A stretch of DNA of 64,000 bases, taken from NCBI RefSeq assembly GCF_006265175.1, contig NZ_VDCQ01000026.1, forward strand, positions 676 through 64,675, read 5' to 3'. The notes beneath the pieces were generated by a model. It worked only from the letters and a program-made list of their open reading frames with translations, did not search any database and was not told the origin of the DNA. Source of the DNA: Paenibacillus hemerocallicola (GTDB lineage: Bacteria > Bacillota > Bacilli > Paenibacillales > NBRC-103111). Below are positions 10,097 to 20,300 of this stretch, piece after piece; positions within the stretch are counted from its first letter, which is position 1; each line of letters opens with the position of its first letter. Both the position numbers and the translations under genes were made by a program.

Positions 10097-10171
10097 CGCG
10101 CCACGGCGGGATTCGAACCCGCGACGCACAGTTTAGGAAACTGTCGCTCTATCCTACTGAGCTACGGGCGC
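10097..10171 (-). tRNA. tRNA-Arg (anticodon CCT) with a one-base insertion in the acceptor stem
   Basis: The anticodon loop TTCCTAA gives CCT. The D, anticodon and T arms fold normally. The 5' acceptor strand is GCGCCCG, but the 3' strand has eight bases (CGTGGCGC) where CGGGCGC is expected. Removing one T (A10103 on the plus strand) restores perfect pairing. The stem therefore carries a bulged base, or the tRNA is damaged, or the base is a sequence error. Confidence 0.85.
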
Positions 10172-10598
10172 ATGCTAAATAGTTGCAAGAAACAGTATAT
10201 CACAAAACGTCCCAGCACACAAGATATTCGTAAGGCGAATCGCTTGATCGGATACGTAACGGGGTATAGCTCGGAAGCTTGCGGGTTTTAAGCGGGAGAC
10301 ACGGGACCGCGGCAGATCGTTCAAGAAATGAGGAGGGGTACCGCCGTTAAAATGCCAAGTAATCGGGGACGATACGAGGCCCGTATTTTTTCTCCTATTT
10401 AAGACAGAGGAAATACGATTTCATTATGGAAGCGCTGACATTAATATGCAATAATAGAACCACGAGCTGGGAGACGATCCCAGATCGTAGCACTCGAAGC
10501 GGAAAGACTGACATCATATGCCGTCGTCCTCGAATAGGTTGGCGGCATTTCCATTTGGAATACGGAAGACCGGATGTGCGGGGGAATAGAGCGCCGCA
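10172..10598. other. Intergenic region before the glycan island
   Basis: About 430 bases with no supported gene. A weak hairpin (ATACG/CGTAT followed by T residues near 10374-10395) could end a short transcript. The sequence next to the broken gene at 10599 may be degraded coding DNA, but I could not place it in a family. Confidence 0.4.
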
Positions 10599-11137
10599 GT
10601 GGCGCTCACGAAAAGGAGAGAGTCCGATGAAGCAAAATTTCGGCCCGGTTCAGACGATTCCGATGCCGTACTTAACAAGCTGGGCCAATCGGCAGCGATT
10701 GGACAAGATCGGGAAGGCACGCCGGAAGCGTACTTTTTTGCCAAGGGGGCACCCGGAACGTTCTACGTTTTGGACGCCGCGACGGGAGCGTAACGGTTCT
10801 CGATGCAGGTTGCAGGGGCCAGCATCGTCTGGGCCATGGCGGCCTCGCCGAACGGCAGCGTCAACTTCGCCAGCCCGGAGAACAGGCGGCTGTTTCGCTA
10901 TTCCCCGGACGAGCGGACGATTACCGAGCTTGGAGTCAACCCTTCGGGGAGCTTCGTCTGGGATATAGACGCATCGCCTGACGGACGATATCTGTACGGT
11001 GCGGTCTACCCGAAAGGCAAGATGTTCGAATACGACACGCAGACAGGGGCGTTCAAAGATTTGGGGACGATGACGGGGGCAAGGAATACGTGCGCGGCCT
11101 CGGTATAGACGATTGTTACGTTATGCAGGGGGCATGA
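10599..11137 (+). pseudogene. Broken beta-propeller-like gene fragment
   Basis: One reading frame runs from about 10599 but is cut by an in-frame TAA at 10791-10793. It continues in the same frame through 10803-11108. A frameshift at the GGGGG run (11075-11079) is needed to read on as EYVRGLG before a final TGA at 11135-11137. The conceptual product carries repeated SPNGS, SPDERT and SPDGRYLYG segments, typical of WD40-like or NHL-like propeller repeats. The N-terminus looks like the inside of a longer protein. At least two inactivating changes plus truncation indicate a relic. It directly precedes the twin beta-helix genes. Confidence 0.7.
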
Positions 11138-11183
11138 GGACGTGGCGCATTGCTTTGAATAGGAAAATAAGGGGGAACGGTTA

Positions 11184-14099
11184 TTGTCCGGGAATGGAAA
11201 GGAATTCGAATCGAAGGACGGGAATAAATCGATGAGCCGGAGGAAAATGCTGGCCATTATGGGGACGGCCGGCGCTGTCCTGACCATAGGCGGCTCCTCC
11301 GCGATATTGGCCCGCAAACGGATGGCGGACCGCGATGGAGGGAGCCAGGTGCCAAACACATTAGTGGAATTGAAAAACGTGCCCGGTCTGAGCGAAGGGA
11401 TGATCATACGCACGACCGGCTACTATGCGGAAGGCGACGGCGGAGGCGCCGAATATATGTTGAAAGCGGATTCGATGCCGGCGGACGGCGGCAGCGTCAT
11501 CAATTTGCCGAACGGGCTGCAAGCGCATCTGCTGCCGGTTGCCGGCGTGAATTACAAGATGTTCGGCGCGGTGGGCGACGGCAAACAGGATGACGGAGTG
11601 CAGATCAAGCAGGCACACGCTTATGCGAACAGGTCAGGAGTCCCGGTCATCAACTTATCGGGCGAATATTGGATCAAGGAAACGAATCTGATCAGCATAC
11701 TCACAAACGTCCAGTGGGGGCATACCAAATTCCATATTGACGAAAGCTTCAATTCGAAGTCGAACCCGCGGTTCCAAGTGTCCAGTCGGAAAAGCTCTGG
11801 CCCGATCGCGTTGGACGCCGCTGCGAAAGCGTCCCTGGTGGCGAAATTGAAGCCGGGTACCTCGATTATTCCCGAATTGGCGAATTATAAAAATTGTCTT
11901 GTCGTAGTTGCCGATAGCAACGACAAAATCGGATTCCGCTACGGTGAAAAGTATGACGGACAGTCTTGGGCGAGGGAAGAGCTGTTCTACGTGGAGGAAC
12001 ACGGGCGCATAATTGGCGACCTCGCCTGGAAGTTCAAAGATTATACGAGCCTTACCGCTTATCCTTGCGACGACAACTACCTCGTTATCGACGGGGGAAC
12101 GTTCTATATGTCCGGAGACAGTCCCGGCAAAAATTACGAGGGGTACAAGCACAATGGATTTGTCGTTAAGCGCAGCCGTACGATCATCCGCAATCAATGG
12201 GTCGGACTTGAACCGGGCAAAGCCGACGTAGCGCTCGACCCTCGTCAAGGGTTCTACACGTTCACCTACGTCTACGATGTGCTGCTGGAGAATGTGAGGC
12301 TCATTCCATGGGAACAGAATAGAGGGGGGCAAGGCAAGGATGTGCCCGCCGGAACATACGGCATCGGCGGCAACCGCATCCTCTGCGCAACGTTCCGCAA
12401 TGTTACCGCGGAAGGGAGCCAGGTGCATTGGGGCGTGTTCGGCACGAATCTGAACAAAAACTTCCGTGTCGAGAGCTGTCGTCTGAACCGGATCGACGTG
12501 CATTTTCATTGCTGGAACCTGTACGTGCGCGACTCGGAAATCGGCCGCTTCGGGCTTACGGTTACCGGAGGAGGGAACCTGTTCATCGACAATACGACCG
12601 TAATGGGCAACAACTTCATCAATTTCCGCAACGATTTCGGATCGAAGTGGGATGGACATATCCGATTAAGAAACTGCCGGCTCGTCGTAACGAACGTAAA
12701 TGGCGATGCAACCGGGCTGCTGTTCAATCCGGGAGATTTCGATTATAAATATCCGATCGGCTACGGCAGGACGATCAAGGTGGAGGACTTCATCTTCGAT
12801 TTTACGGGAAGTCCGGAAGCGAAAAGCGTATGCCGGTTGATGAAAATCTCCGCCTTCTCCAAGATGAAACATGGGGAACGACTGTTTTTCCCATATCGCA
12901 TCGAGTTTGTCAATGTCGCGGTAGCCGGGAGGGAACAAGGAGTCCGGCTGCTGGAAATCCGCAATCCGTACAGCTTCGATCTCGGCAAGAAAGGCGGCTA
13001 TGACGGACAGCGGATCGAGACGAATTGCCATATGCGATTTGCCAACATTCAGACGGAGAAGCTGCCGCCGCAGTCCGCGCAATCGACGACGCAAGTCCAT
13101 TTCCTGCTCCAGTCGGCGGGAACGGATGGCTATGAAGATGAAACGGCGCTTTATCCGAGAATCGAGTTCGTCAATTGCGGAGAATTTTTCGGTCATATGC
13201 AAGCCGGTGCGGCGGACGTTTCCTTCCAGGACTGCACGATTCGCGGTCTTGACGCTTACGAGGGCGGACCGATGCGGGGCAGGCTGACGTTCGACCGGTG
13301 CCGGTTCCAGGCCGCCGTCCAAGATGACGGGAAAAGCTTCTATTCGCTGGATGCCGCTCTCGGCACGAGTTTCGTGAACTGCGCCGTAGAGGCTCCTCTT
13401 GTAGAAGGAAAGGCCAGGCCGGACCTGTTGGCCAGTTACGGCTTTATCGATATGAATCGTACATTGCGATTCAATCATCTCAATACCCGGCTGTCCAACG
13501 AAATCACGGACCATTACGCCAAATCGGGGACGCCGGCGGAGCCGGAATTCATCGAAATGCTGAGAAGTCATCACGAGTCGGAAAGCGACCGGATGCTTCG
13601 TCGCAGAGGGACCGGAGGCCAGCGTCCCGATCCGAGCCTGCTCGGTGCCAAAGCGGGCTTCGGTTATTACGATACGGATGCGAACCAACTGATCGTATGG
13701 AACGGCAGCGGCTGGACGCTTCCGGTCCAGCCGGAAGAATCGCTGCATTATTATGCCTCGGGTGCGGCTGCGGTCGAAGCGGGCGGGATCCGGATGAAAC
13801 GGATGGAAGGTCACCCGACCCAGGAATATATCATGCGTTCGACCGGAATTGGCCTCTCGTACTCGGTGTATACGACCCCGCAGTTTTCCGGTCCGTTCAC
13901 ATTCGATATCACGAAAAACGGAGTCGTTTGGCAAGCGGGCATCACGGCTGCCGTCGACGGCCGGCCCGGCTGGGTCGAGCTTCCGGCCGAAGCTTTATTT
14001 GCCGCCGGGGACCGTATCGGGATCAAGCTCTCACTTCCGGATGGAATCGCGGACGAGCAAGCCGGGGTTACGATAGATTTATTGGTCCGATACCAGTGA
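11184..14099 (+). CDS. Tat-exported parallel beta-helix protein, tailspike/pectate-lyase-like (twin 1)
   Basis: A 971-residue protein. The N-terminus has a twin-arginine motif (M-SRRKML near residue 17) and a hydrophobic stretch, so it would be exported folded and may stay membrane-anchored, since no clear AxA cleavage site follows. Residues about 125-150 carry FGAVGDGKQDDGVQI, the entry motif of the pectate lyase superfamily used by secreted lyases and phage tailspikes. A long beta-helix-type region follows, containing the HFHCWNLYV motif. Near residue 830 the GYYDTDANQLIVWNGSGW element resembles C-terminal elements of phage fibre proteins. The start is TTG 11184, 8 bases after a GGGGG run. 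The next gene is a paralog. Lyase activity is not proved. Confidence 0.8.
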   Translation: MSGNGKEFESKDGNKSMSRRKMLAIMGTAGAVLTIGGSSAILARKRMADRDGGSQVPNTLVELKNVPGLSEGMIIRTTGYYAEGDGGGAEYMLKADSMPADGGSVINLPNGLQAHLLPVAGVNYKMFGAVGDGKQDDGVQIKQAHAYANRSGVPVINLSGEYWIKETNLISILTNVQWGHTKFHIDESFNSKSNPRFQVSSRKSSGPIALDAAAKASLVAKLKPGTSIIPELANYKNCLVVVADSNDKIGFRYGEKYDGQSWAREELFYVEEHGRIIGDLAWKFKDYTSLTAYPCDDNYLVIDGGTFYMSGDSPGKNYEGYKHNGFVVKRSRTIIRNQWVGLEPGKADVALDPRQGFYTFTYVYDVLLENVRLIPWEQNRGGQGKDVPAGTYGIGGNRILCATFRNVTAEGSQVHWGVFGTNLNKNFRVESCRLNRIDVHFHCWNLYVRDSEIGRFGLTVTGGGNLFIDNTTVMGNNFINFRNDFGSKWDGHIRLRNCRLVVTNVNGDATGLLFNPGDFDYKYPIGYGRTIKVEDFIFDFTGSPEAKSVCRLMKISAFSKMKHGERLFFPYRIEFVNVAVAGREQGVRLLEIRNPYSFDLGKKGGYDGQRIETNCHMRFANIQTEKLPPQSAQSTTQVHFLLQSAGTDGYEDETALYPRIEFVNCGEFFGHMQAGAADVSFQDCTIRGLDAYEGGPMRGRLTFDRCRFQAAVQDDGKSFYSLDAALGTSFVNCAVEAPLVEGKARPDLLASYGFIDMNRTLRFNHLNTRLSNEITDHYAKSGTPAEPEFIEMLRSHHESESDRMLRRRGTGGQRPDPSLLGAKAGFGYYDTDANQLIVWNGSGWTLPVQPEESLHYYASGAAAVEAGGIRMKRMEGHPTQEYIMRSTGIGLSYSVYTTPQFSGPFTFDITKNGVVWQAGITAAVDGRPGWVELPAEALFAAGDRIGIKLSLPDGIADEQAGVTIDLLVRYQ

Positions 14100-14289
14100 G
14101 ACTAATCGCTTGATTTACATAGGATAACCATTCATTTTTATCGTTCTTGCCGTTACGCTAGTACCCATCTATCGTTCATCATGATATCCCACATACAGGT
14201 TTTGGTGAGAAGGGCTTGCGTCGCGAAAGCGGCGCAGGACGCCAACTAAGCCGTTTGTTTCACGCGGCAGACGAATGGGAGGAAATCGA

Positions 14290-17200
14290 ATGGATGAAGA
14301 AAAGCAGCAAGACGGGAATGCAATGGCGCCGCTGAGCAGGCGCCAGGTGCTGGCGGCATTCGGCATGGCCAGCGCGGCGTTGGCCGCGCAATCGTTGATC
14401 GCCGGGCAGGGTGCGGCCGCGCAAGGAGCGAACGTATCGGGCGGCGTCTATGGGGGAGGGAGCGGCACGGTGACAGGAGCCACCTACAACGGGAACGGAC
14501 CGGGCTCCGGCTATCCGCCGGGTCTGGCGATGGCAAACGGATTGTACCATCTTCTATACGAGTCGGTCGCGGACATGAGAGCTGACGCCCATCTGGGCGA
14601 CGGGATGCTCGTGAGCACCTCCGGCTATTTCGAGCCAGGAGACGGCGGCGGAGCGGATTATGCAATCCGATCTAGCACGCTTGCCGAGGACGGGGGCAGC
14701 GTCATCCAGCTGGCGACGAACGGATTGCAGGCCATCCTTCTCCCCGGGGAAAGTATCGGATACAAGCAGTTCGGCGCCGTCGGAGACGGCACGAACGATG
14801 ACGGCGTACAGATCAAGAATGCCCACGCGTACGCGAACGAGCGCGATTTGCCCATCGTAAACGCAAGCGGCGAGTATTGGATAAAAGCGACGAACGAAAT
14901 CGTCATCCAGACGAACGTGAGCTGGGGCAGCACCAAGCTGCATATTGACGAGAGCTTCAATACGAGAACGAATCCCCGCTTTCGGATAACGAGTCGCAAG
15001 AGCGAAGTCGCCATCGCTCTCGATGCGGCCGCGAAGGCATCGTTCCTCGCCCAGATGAAGCCGGGTACGACGCTGATCCCCGAACTGGCGCCGTATAAGA
15101 ACAGTCTCATCTTCGTGGTCGACAGCAACGATAAAATAGGGGTCCGCTACGGCTACACCCATAACGGATGGAACAGGGAGGAGTTTTTTTACGTCGAAGA
15201 GCACGGCCGTCTGGTCGGAGACATCGCCTGGACGTTTACGAATTATACGAGTCTTGTCGCTTACCCGTGCGACGACAGCTATCTGGTCATCGACGGGGGG
15301 ACGTTCTACATGTCGGGGACGAGCCCGGGCGCGAACGGGGCTTATCTGCATAATGGCATTTTGGTCAGGCGCAGCCGCACGATCATCCGCAATCAATGGG
15401 TCGGGCTGAAGGAGGGAGCGGTCGACGTCTCGCTCGATCCGAGATCGGGATTTTACTATTTCAATAACGCGTTCGACGTAACGCTGGAAAATGTCCGGCT
15501 CATTCCGTGGGAGCAGGACCGCGAAGGCACCGACCGCGACGTGCCGGCCGGCACGTACGGCATCGGCGGAGCCCGCGTGCTGAACGCTATGTTTCGCAAT
15601 GTGACGGCGGAAGGCAGCAATGTGCATTGGGGCGTATTCGGCACGAATTTATTCAAAAACTTCCGCATCGAGGGCTGCCGTCTCAATCGGGTCGACGTCC
15701 ATTTTCACTGCTGGAACCTGTACGTGAAAGATTCCGAGATCGGGTATCGCGGCTTCACGCTTACGGGCGGCGGTGATCTATTCATCGAGAATACGAAACG
15801 GTTCGGCAGCCGGTTCATCGATTTCCGCGTCGATTACGGGGCCAAGTGGGACGGCAATATCCGGCTCAAAAACTGCCGACTGGTCGCGACGAGCGGCACC
15901 GCCGAAGCCGTCGCGCTACATGCCGTTCCCGCCAACTTCAACTACAAATACCCGATCGGCTACGGACGTTCGATCCGGATCGAGGACTTTATTTTCGATT
16001 ATACCGGCGTTCCGAACCCGACCGGCGTATGCCGTATCATGAAGATCGCGACGTTCTCCAAAATTACGAGCACTTCGGACAGGCTGTTCTTCCCGCACAC
16101 GATCGAGTTCGGCAACGTAGGCGTAGTCGGACGGGAGAAAGGCGTACGCATAATGGACATCGCCAATCCGTTGAGCTTCCAACTCGGCAAGCCGGGCGGC
16201 TACGATGCGAATCGGGTCATTCCGAACTGCCACATGCGCTTTGTTAACATTCAAGGCGAGAAAGTGCCGAGGCAAACGTCGCAGTCTACCGCGAACGTCA
16301 ATTTTTTGCTGAATGCGCTCGGTACGGCCGTGTACGACGACGAGTATGCGCTTCATCCGAAGATCGAAATCGTCAATTGCGGGGAATTTTTCGGCCATTT
16401 CAAGGGCGCAATCGCCGAGGCGTATTTCAACGGCTGCACCGTCAACTGTCTCGACGCTTACGAGGGCGGGCCGATGCGGGGACGAATCGTGTTCGACAAC
16501 TGCCAGATCAAGGCGGACGCCGCGGACGACGGCAAGCTCCTGTACTCGTTAAGCGCCGTCCATGGCGTATCTTTTGTCAATTGCATCATTCATGCGCCTT
16601 TACTTGACGGAACGGAGCGTCCCGATTTGCTGGCGCGTTACGATTTTATAAATGTAAACAATACGCTCCGATATAACCATCTGGGCACGAAGCTGTCCAA
16701 GACGCTCGTCGATTACTTCGCGAATGCGGGCACGCCGGTCGAGCCGGAGTTTTACGCGATGCTGAAAAGTCACCACGATTCGGAAAGCATCTCGATGGCC
16801 AAGCGCAAAGGAACGACGGCGGAACGGCCGGCGCCGGCCAAGTTCAATTCGGAGAAAGGCTTCGCCTATTTCGATACCGATCTCGGCGAACCGGTTGTGT
16901 GGGACGGGACGCGCTGGGTCAGCCCGGCGAAGGCGGGGGATACGCTGCATTATTATGCCGGTGAACTGCCGACGGTCGCTCCCGGAACGGCCATGAAGCG
17001 AGCGGAGAGCCACCCGTCCCAGGAATACGTTCTGCCGCAGGCCGGCCAACTGGCCAAGTATGCCGTCTACGTAAGCGCGCCGCTCGCCGCTGCGGCGTTT
17101 ACGTTCGACATATGGAAGAACGGCTCCGTCTGGATAAGCGGAACTGCCGGATCGACCTCTTCGTCCAATCCGAAGTTGGCAGCGTTTACAGGGGGAGCGG

Positions 17201-17310
17201 CATTCAACGGCGGCGACAGGATCGCGATCCGGATCGCCTCGGTCGGCTCGGGGCTTGCGGCCGGCACTTATGCGACGGTCGATCTTTATGTCGACTACGC
17301 CAATTATTAA
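14290..17310 (+). CDS. Tat-exported parallel beta-helix protein, paralog (twin 2)
   Basis: A 1,006-residue protein clearly homologous along its whole length to the preceding gene (by eye well over half of positions are identical in the core). The start is ATG 14290, because GGGAGGAAA lies at 14277-14285; the ATG at 14275 would overlap it. A Tat motif (LSRRQVLAAFG, about residues 16-26) is followed by an AAAQ-type cleavage region and a Gly-rich linker absent from twin 1. The motifs FGAVGDGTNDDGVQI, HFHCWNLYV and AYFDTDLGEPVVWDG recur. The gap to twin 1 is 190 bases without a terminator, so they may be co-transcribed. A role in acidic glycan binding or cleavage is inferred. Confidence 0.8.
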   Translation: MDEEKQQDGNAMAPLSRRQVLAAFGMASAALAAQSLIAGQGAAAQGANVSGGVYGGGSGTVTGATYNGNGPGSGYPPGLAMANGLYHLLYESVADMRADAHLGDGMLVSTSGYFEPGDGGGADYAIRSSTLAEDGGSVIQLATNGLQAILLPGESIGYKQFGAVGDGTNDDGVQIKNAHAYANERDLPIVNASGEYWIKATNEIVIQTNVSWGSTKLHIDESFNTRTNPRFRITSRKSEVAIALDAAAKASFLAQMKPGTTLIPELAPYKNSLIFVVDSNDKIGVRYGYTHNGWNREEFFYVEEHGRLVGDIAWTFTNYTSLVAYPCDDSYLVIDGGTFYMSGTSPGANGAYLHNGILVRRSRTIIRNQWVGLKEGAVDVSLDPRSGFYYFNNAFDVTLENVRLIPWEQDREGTDRDVPAGTYGIGGARVLNAMFRNVTAEGSNVHWGVFGTNLFKNFRIEGCRLNRVDVHFHCWNLYVKDSEIGYRGFTLTGGGDLFIENTKRFGSRFIDFRVDYGAKWDGNIRLKNCRLVATSGTAEAVALHAVPANFNYKYPIGYGRSIRIEDFIFDYTGVPNPTGVCRIMKIATFSKITSTSDRLFFPHTIEFGNVGVVGREKGVRIMDIANPLSFQLGKPGGYDANRVIPNCHMRFVNIQGEKVPRQTSQSTANVNFLLNALGTAVYDDEYALHPKIEIVNCGEFFGHFKGAIAEAYFNGCTVNCLDAYEGGPMRGRIVFDNCQIKADAADDGKLLYSLSAVHGVSFVNCIIHAPLLDGTERPDLLARYDFINVNNTLRYNHLGTKLSKTLVDYFANAGTPVEPEFYAMLKSHHDSESISMAKRKGTTAERPAPAKFNSEKGFAYFDTDLGEPVVWDGTRWVSPAKAGDTLHYYAGELPTVAPGTAMKRAESHPSQEYVLPQAGQLAKYAVYVSAPLAAAAFTFDIWKNGSVWISGTAGSTSSSNPKLAAFTGGAAFNGGDRIAIRIASVGSGLAAGTYATVDLYVDYANY

Positions 17311-17398
17311 TCGATGGAGTGTTGCATTCATACGGTACGCCACTAATTACCCTTGCGATAACGATGGTCGTAAATCCATAAGAGGAGTGATCGTATTG

Positions 17399-20300
17399 AT
17401 GAAAAAACTGGGCCGCTGGCTGCTTTTGCTCGCGCTCGTATTCACGATGTTCCCCTTATATCCGACGGAAACCCGTGCCGAGACGCTGCCGCTGCTGAAC
17501 GGCGGTTTCGACTCCGGGCTTACGGGGTGGGGCAGGCTGCACGGAAATGCCGACAACATGACGGTGACGAGCGAGATCAAATATTCCGGAGGATTCAGTC
17601 TGAAAATCAAAGATTTGGAGAACAACGCCTCCTACGCCATGATCAGCGACAGGCATCCCGTATCGGCCGGAAAGCAAGTAACGGCCTCGGCCAAGCTGTA
17701 TTTATCCGGCGGCACGGGTTCGGTGTACCTGTATTTCTATAATGCGGCAGGGACGATGATGCACAGCGTATTCTCGAATAAAAGCTCACCTCAGACGGAG
17801 TGGACGGACGTGAGCATCACTTCCGGCGTGCCCGATGGAGCCGTTCAAGTCAGCGTCGTGCTTGCGACGAGCATTGTCAACGTAGGTACGGCTTATTTCG
17901 ACAACGTCAACCTGACCGCATCCGTGCCTCTCGCGAACGGCGGCTTCGAATCGGGACTGACGGGCTGGAATGCGGCCTATGGCAGCCAGCAGCGCATGAC
18001 GGCGACTACGGAGGCGGCCTTTGCCGGCGTCCGAAGCCTGAAAATCGACGACAATTCGTCCGCCAGCTCCTTCGGCATGGAGAGCGACAAATTCCCGGTC
18101 ACCCCCGGGAAGCAGTATACGGCCGAAGCGAGAGCGAGGGTGGAGAGCGGCGGAGGCGCCGTCTATCTGCGCTTCTACAACGCCGCGAACCAACAGGTGG
18201 ATCAAAAGGCAACCTCGGCGGGCGCTGCGCCGGGACAATGGCGCAGCGTAACGGCAACGCTGGTAGCACCGGAAGGCGCCGTAACGGCCAGTGTTCTTCT
18301 GTACAGCGCCTTGGCCAACATGGGCACGATTTATTTCGACGAGGTGAGCGTGTCGGAGATCAGCCTCGTCCGCGGCACCGTAACGGATACCCCCTCCGGT
18401 TCCCCGGTCGCTTGGGCGGCGGCCTATCTATACGATGCCGCCGATACCGGCTTTGAGACTCCGCTCGACAAGGCGGTTACGGATATCAACGGGAAGTATA
18501 CATTCTCCAAGAGCATGGCGGACGGAAGCTATGTGGTCAGGGCAGCGAAGGACGGATATTTGCGCGGCACCGCCACGGTTCAGGTCGGCGGAACGGGTAC
18601 CGGCATCGGGGCCGTTTCTTTGGCGAAGGATACTGCCGCTGTCCTGTATACGGTAAGCGGACAAGTATACGTGCCGGGCGCCCTCCAGCCGCTGGCCGGG
18701 GTCAATATCGCCTTGTACGACGACGACGATCTCGCTTACACGACGGCGCTCGGAGCCGCGGTGTCCGCGACGGACGGCACGTTCACTCTGGACCGGACCG
18801 TGCCGAACGGCAGATATTCGGCACGCGCGATGAAGGCCGGATATTATACGGCTGCCTTTCCGGTAACGGTAAGGGACGGACATTACACCGAAGCATTTCT
18901 GCAGATGCCCGTCAAGAGCAATGTCACGGCACAAAATATGCCGAAGCCCCCGGCCGCCCATCCGCGATTGTATGTGACACCGGAGCTTGTCCCGCAGCTG
19001 CAGGCGAAAATTCAGACGCCGGCGTTCCAGCCGATATGGAGCAAGCTGCTCGGTCTCGCCTACATTCCGCAGTATACGGGCAGGAGCAGCGGGACGACGC
19101 TTCAGATGGAGCATTATGCTTTTCCGGCGGCGGAAAATGCCCGTTATGTCAAGCTGTTCGGCAGAGGCAATTCGACCAATCAATGGAATTCGATTACGGA
19201 AACGGAACTATACGCTCGCGATACGTCCGGCCAGCGGGTCAAGCTGCCCGTACTGAGCGCCGATTGGAGCAGCCAGGACCGGCAATACGACGGCAACAAT
19301 ACGATCGACGGCAATCTCGACGCCGAGTCCAGATGGTCGGCGGAAGGCGTCGAGGAGTGGATCCGCTACGATCTCGGAGCGGCTTCTGCGATAACCGATC
19401 TCGGCATAGCTTGGTACAGCGGCAATACCCGAACTTCCTACTTCGACATCTATGTATCCGGCGACGGGCAGAACTGGAGGCTGGTCGACCTCGGCCTGGG
19501 CAAGCAGCCGGGGCTGCTGGATCCGCCTCCGGTCGGACAATCCAACTACTCGGCCTCGCTGAAAAACGCGATCGAGTACAATGCGATGAAATATATGTTG
19601 ACGGGCGATGCGGCCAGCGGCCGGCTGGCGATCCGGACCGTGCTCAATTTCATGGATACGGCCGTATACGCGGGACTCGACACGTTCCGGCCGATCGGGG
19701 AGACGATACACGCCGCCTCCGTGACGTACGACTGGTGCTACCCGTTGCTGACCGCCGAGGAGAAGTCGGCCTTTGTCGTCAAGCTGAAGGAGCTTGCCGG
19801 GCAAATGTCGATGGGCTATCCTCCGACGATCGGCGGCTCGATTACCGGGCATTCGGGCGAAAATATGCTGATGAAGGATTTACTGGCCGCCGGCATCGCG
19901 ATATACGACGAGGACCCGGAAATGTACGACTTGTCGGCCGCCCGCTTCTTTAACGAATTCGTACCGGCGAGAAACTTCTGGTATTTGTCCGGCATGCACC
20001 ACCAAGGGGACTCGTACGGCTTCGGCGTCAGACTGATGCCCGAGCTGTGGGCGCAATGGATGTTCGCCCGGATGGGGCATCCCGGCGTGTTCGCGGACGA
20101 GCAGCGGGACGTGCTGTACCGCGGCCTTTATTTGCGCCGGCCCGACGGTCAGCTGCTTCGCGACGGGGATACGTCCTGGCAAAACTCCAACCCGCCGGGC
20201 ATGTATTGGAAATATTCGTCGCCTATTCCGCTGCTTGCCGCTTCATATTACAAAGATCCGTATTTGCAGGGCGAGTTTTTGCGGCAGCATACGATGGGCT

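Noticed and set aside
12666-13934. Long minus-strand open frame of 422 codons opposite twin 1
   Set aside because: It mirrors the codon pattern of the plus-strand beta-helix gene, has no ribosome binding site and no recognisable motif. Similar antisense frames occur opposite guaB, dacA, glyA, atpD and the heparinase gene.
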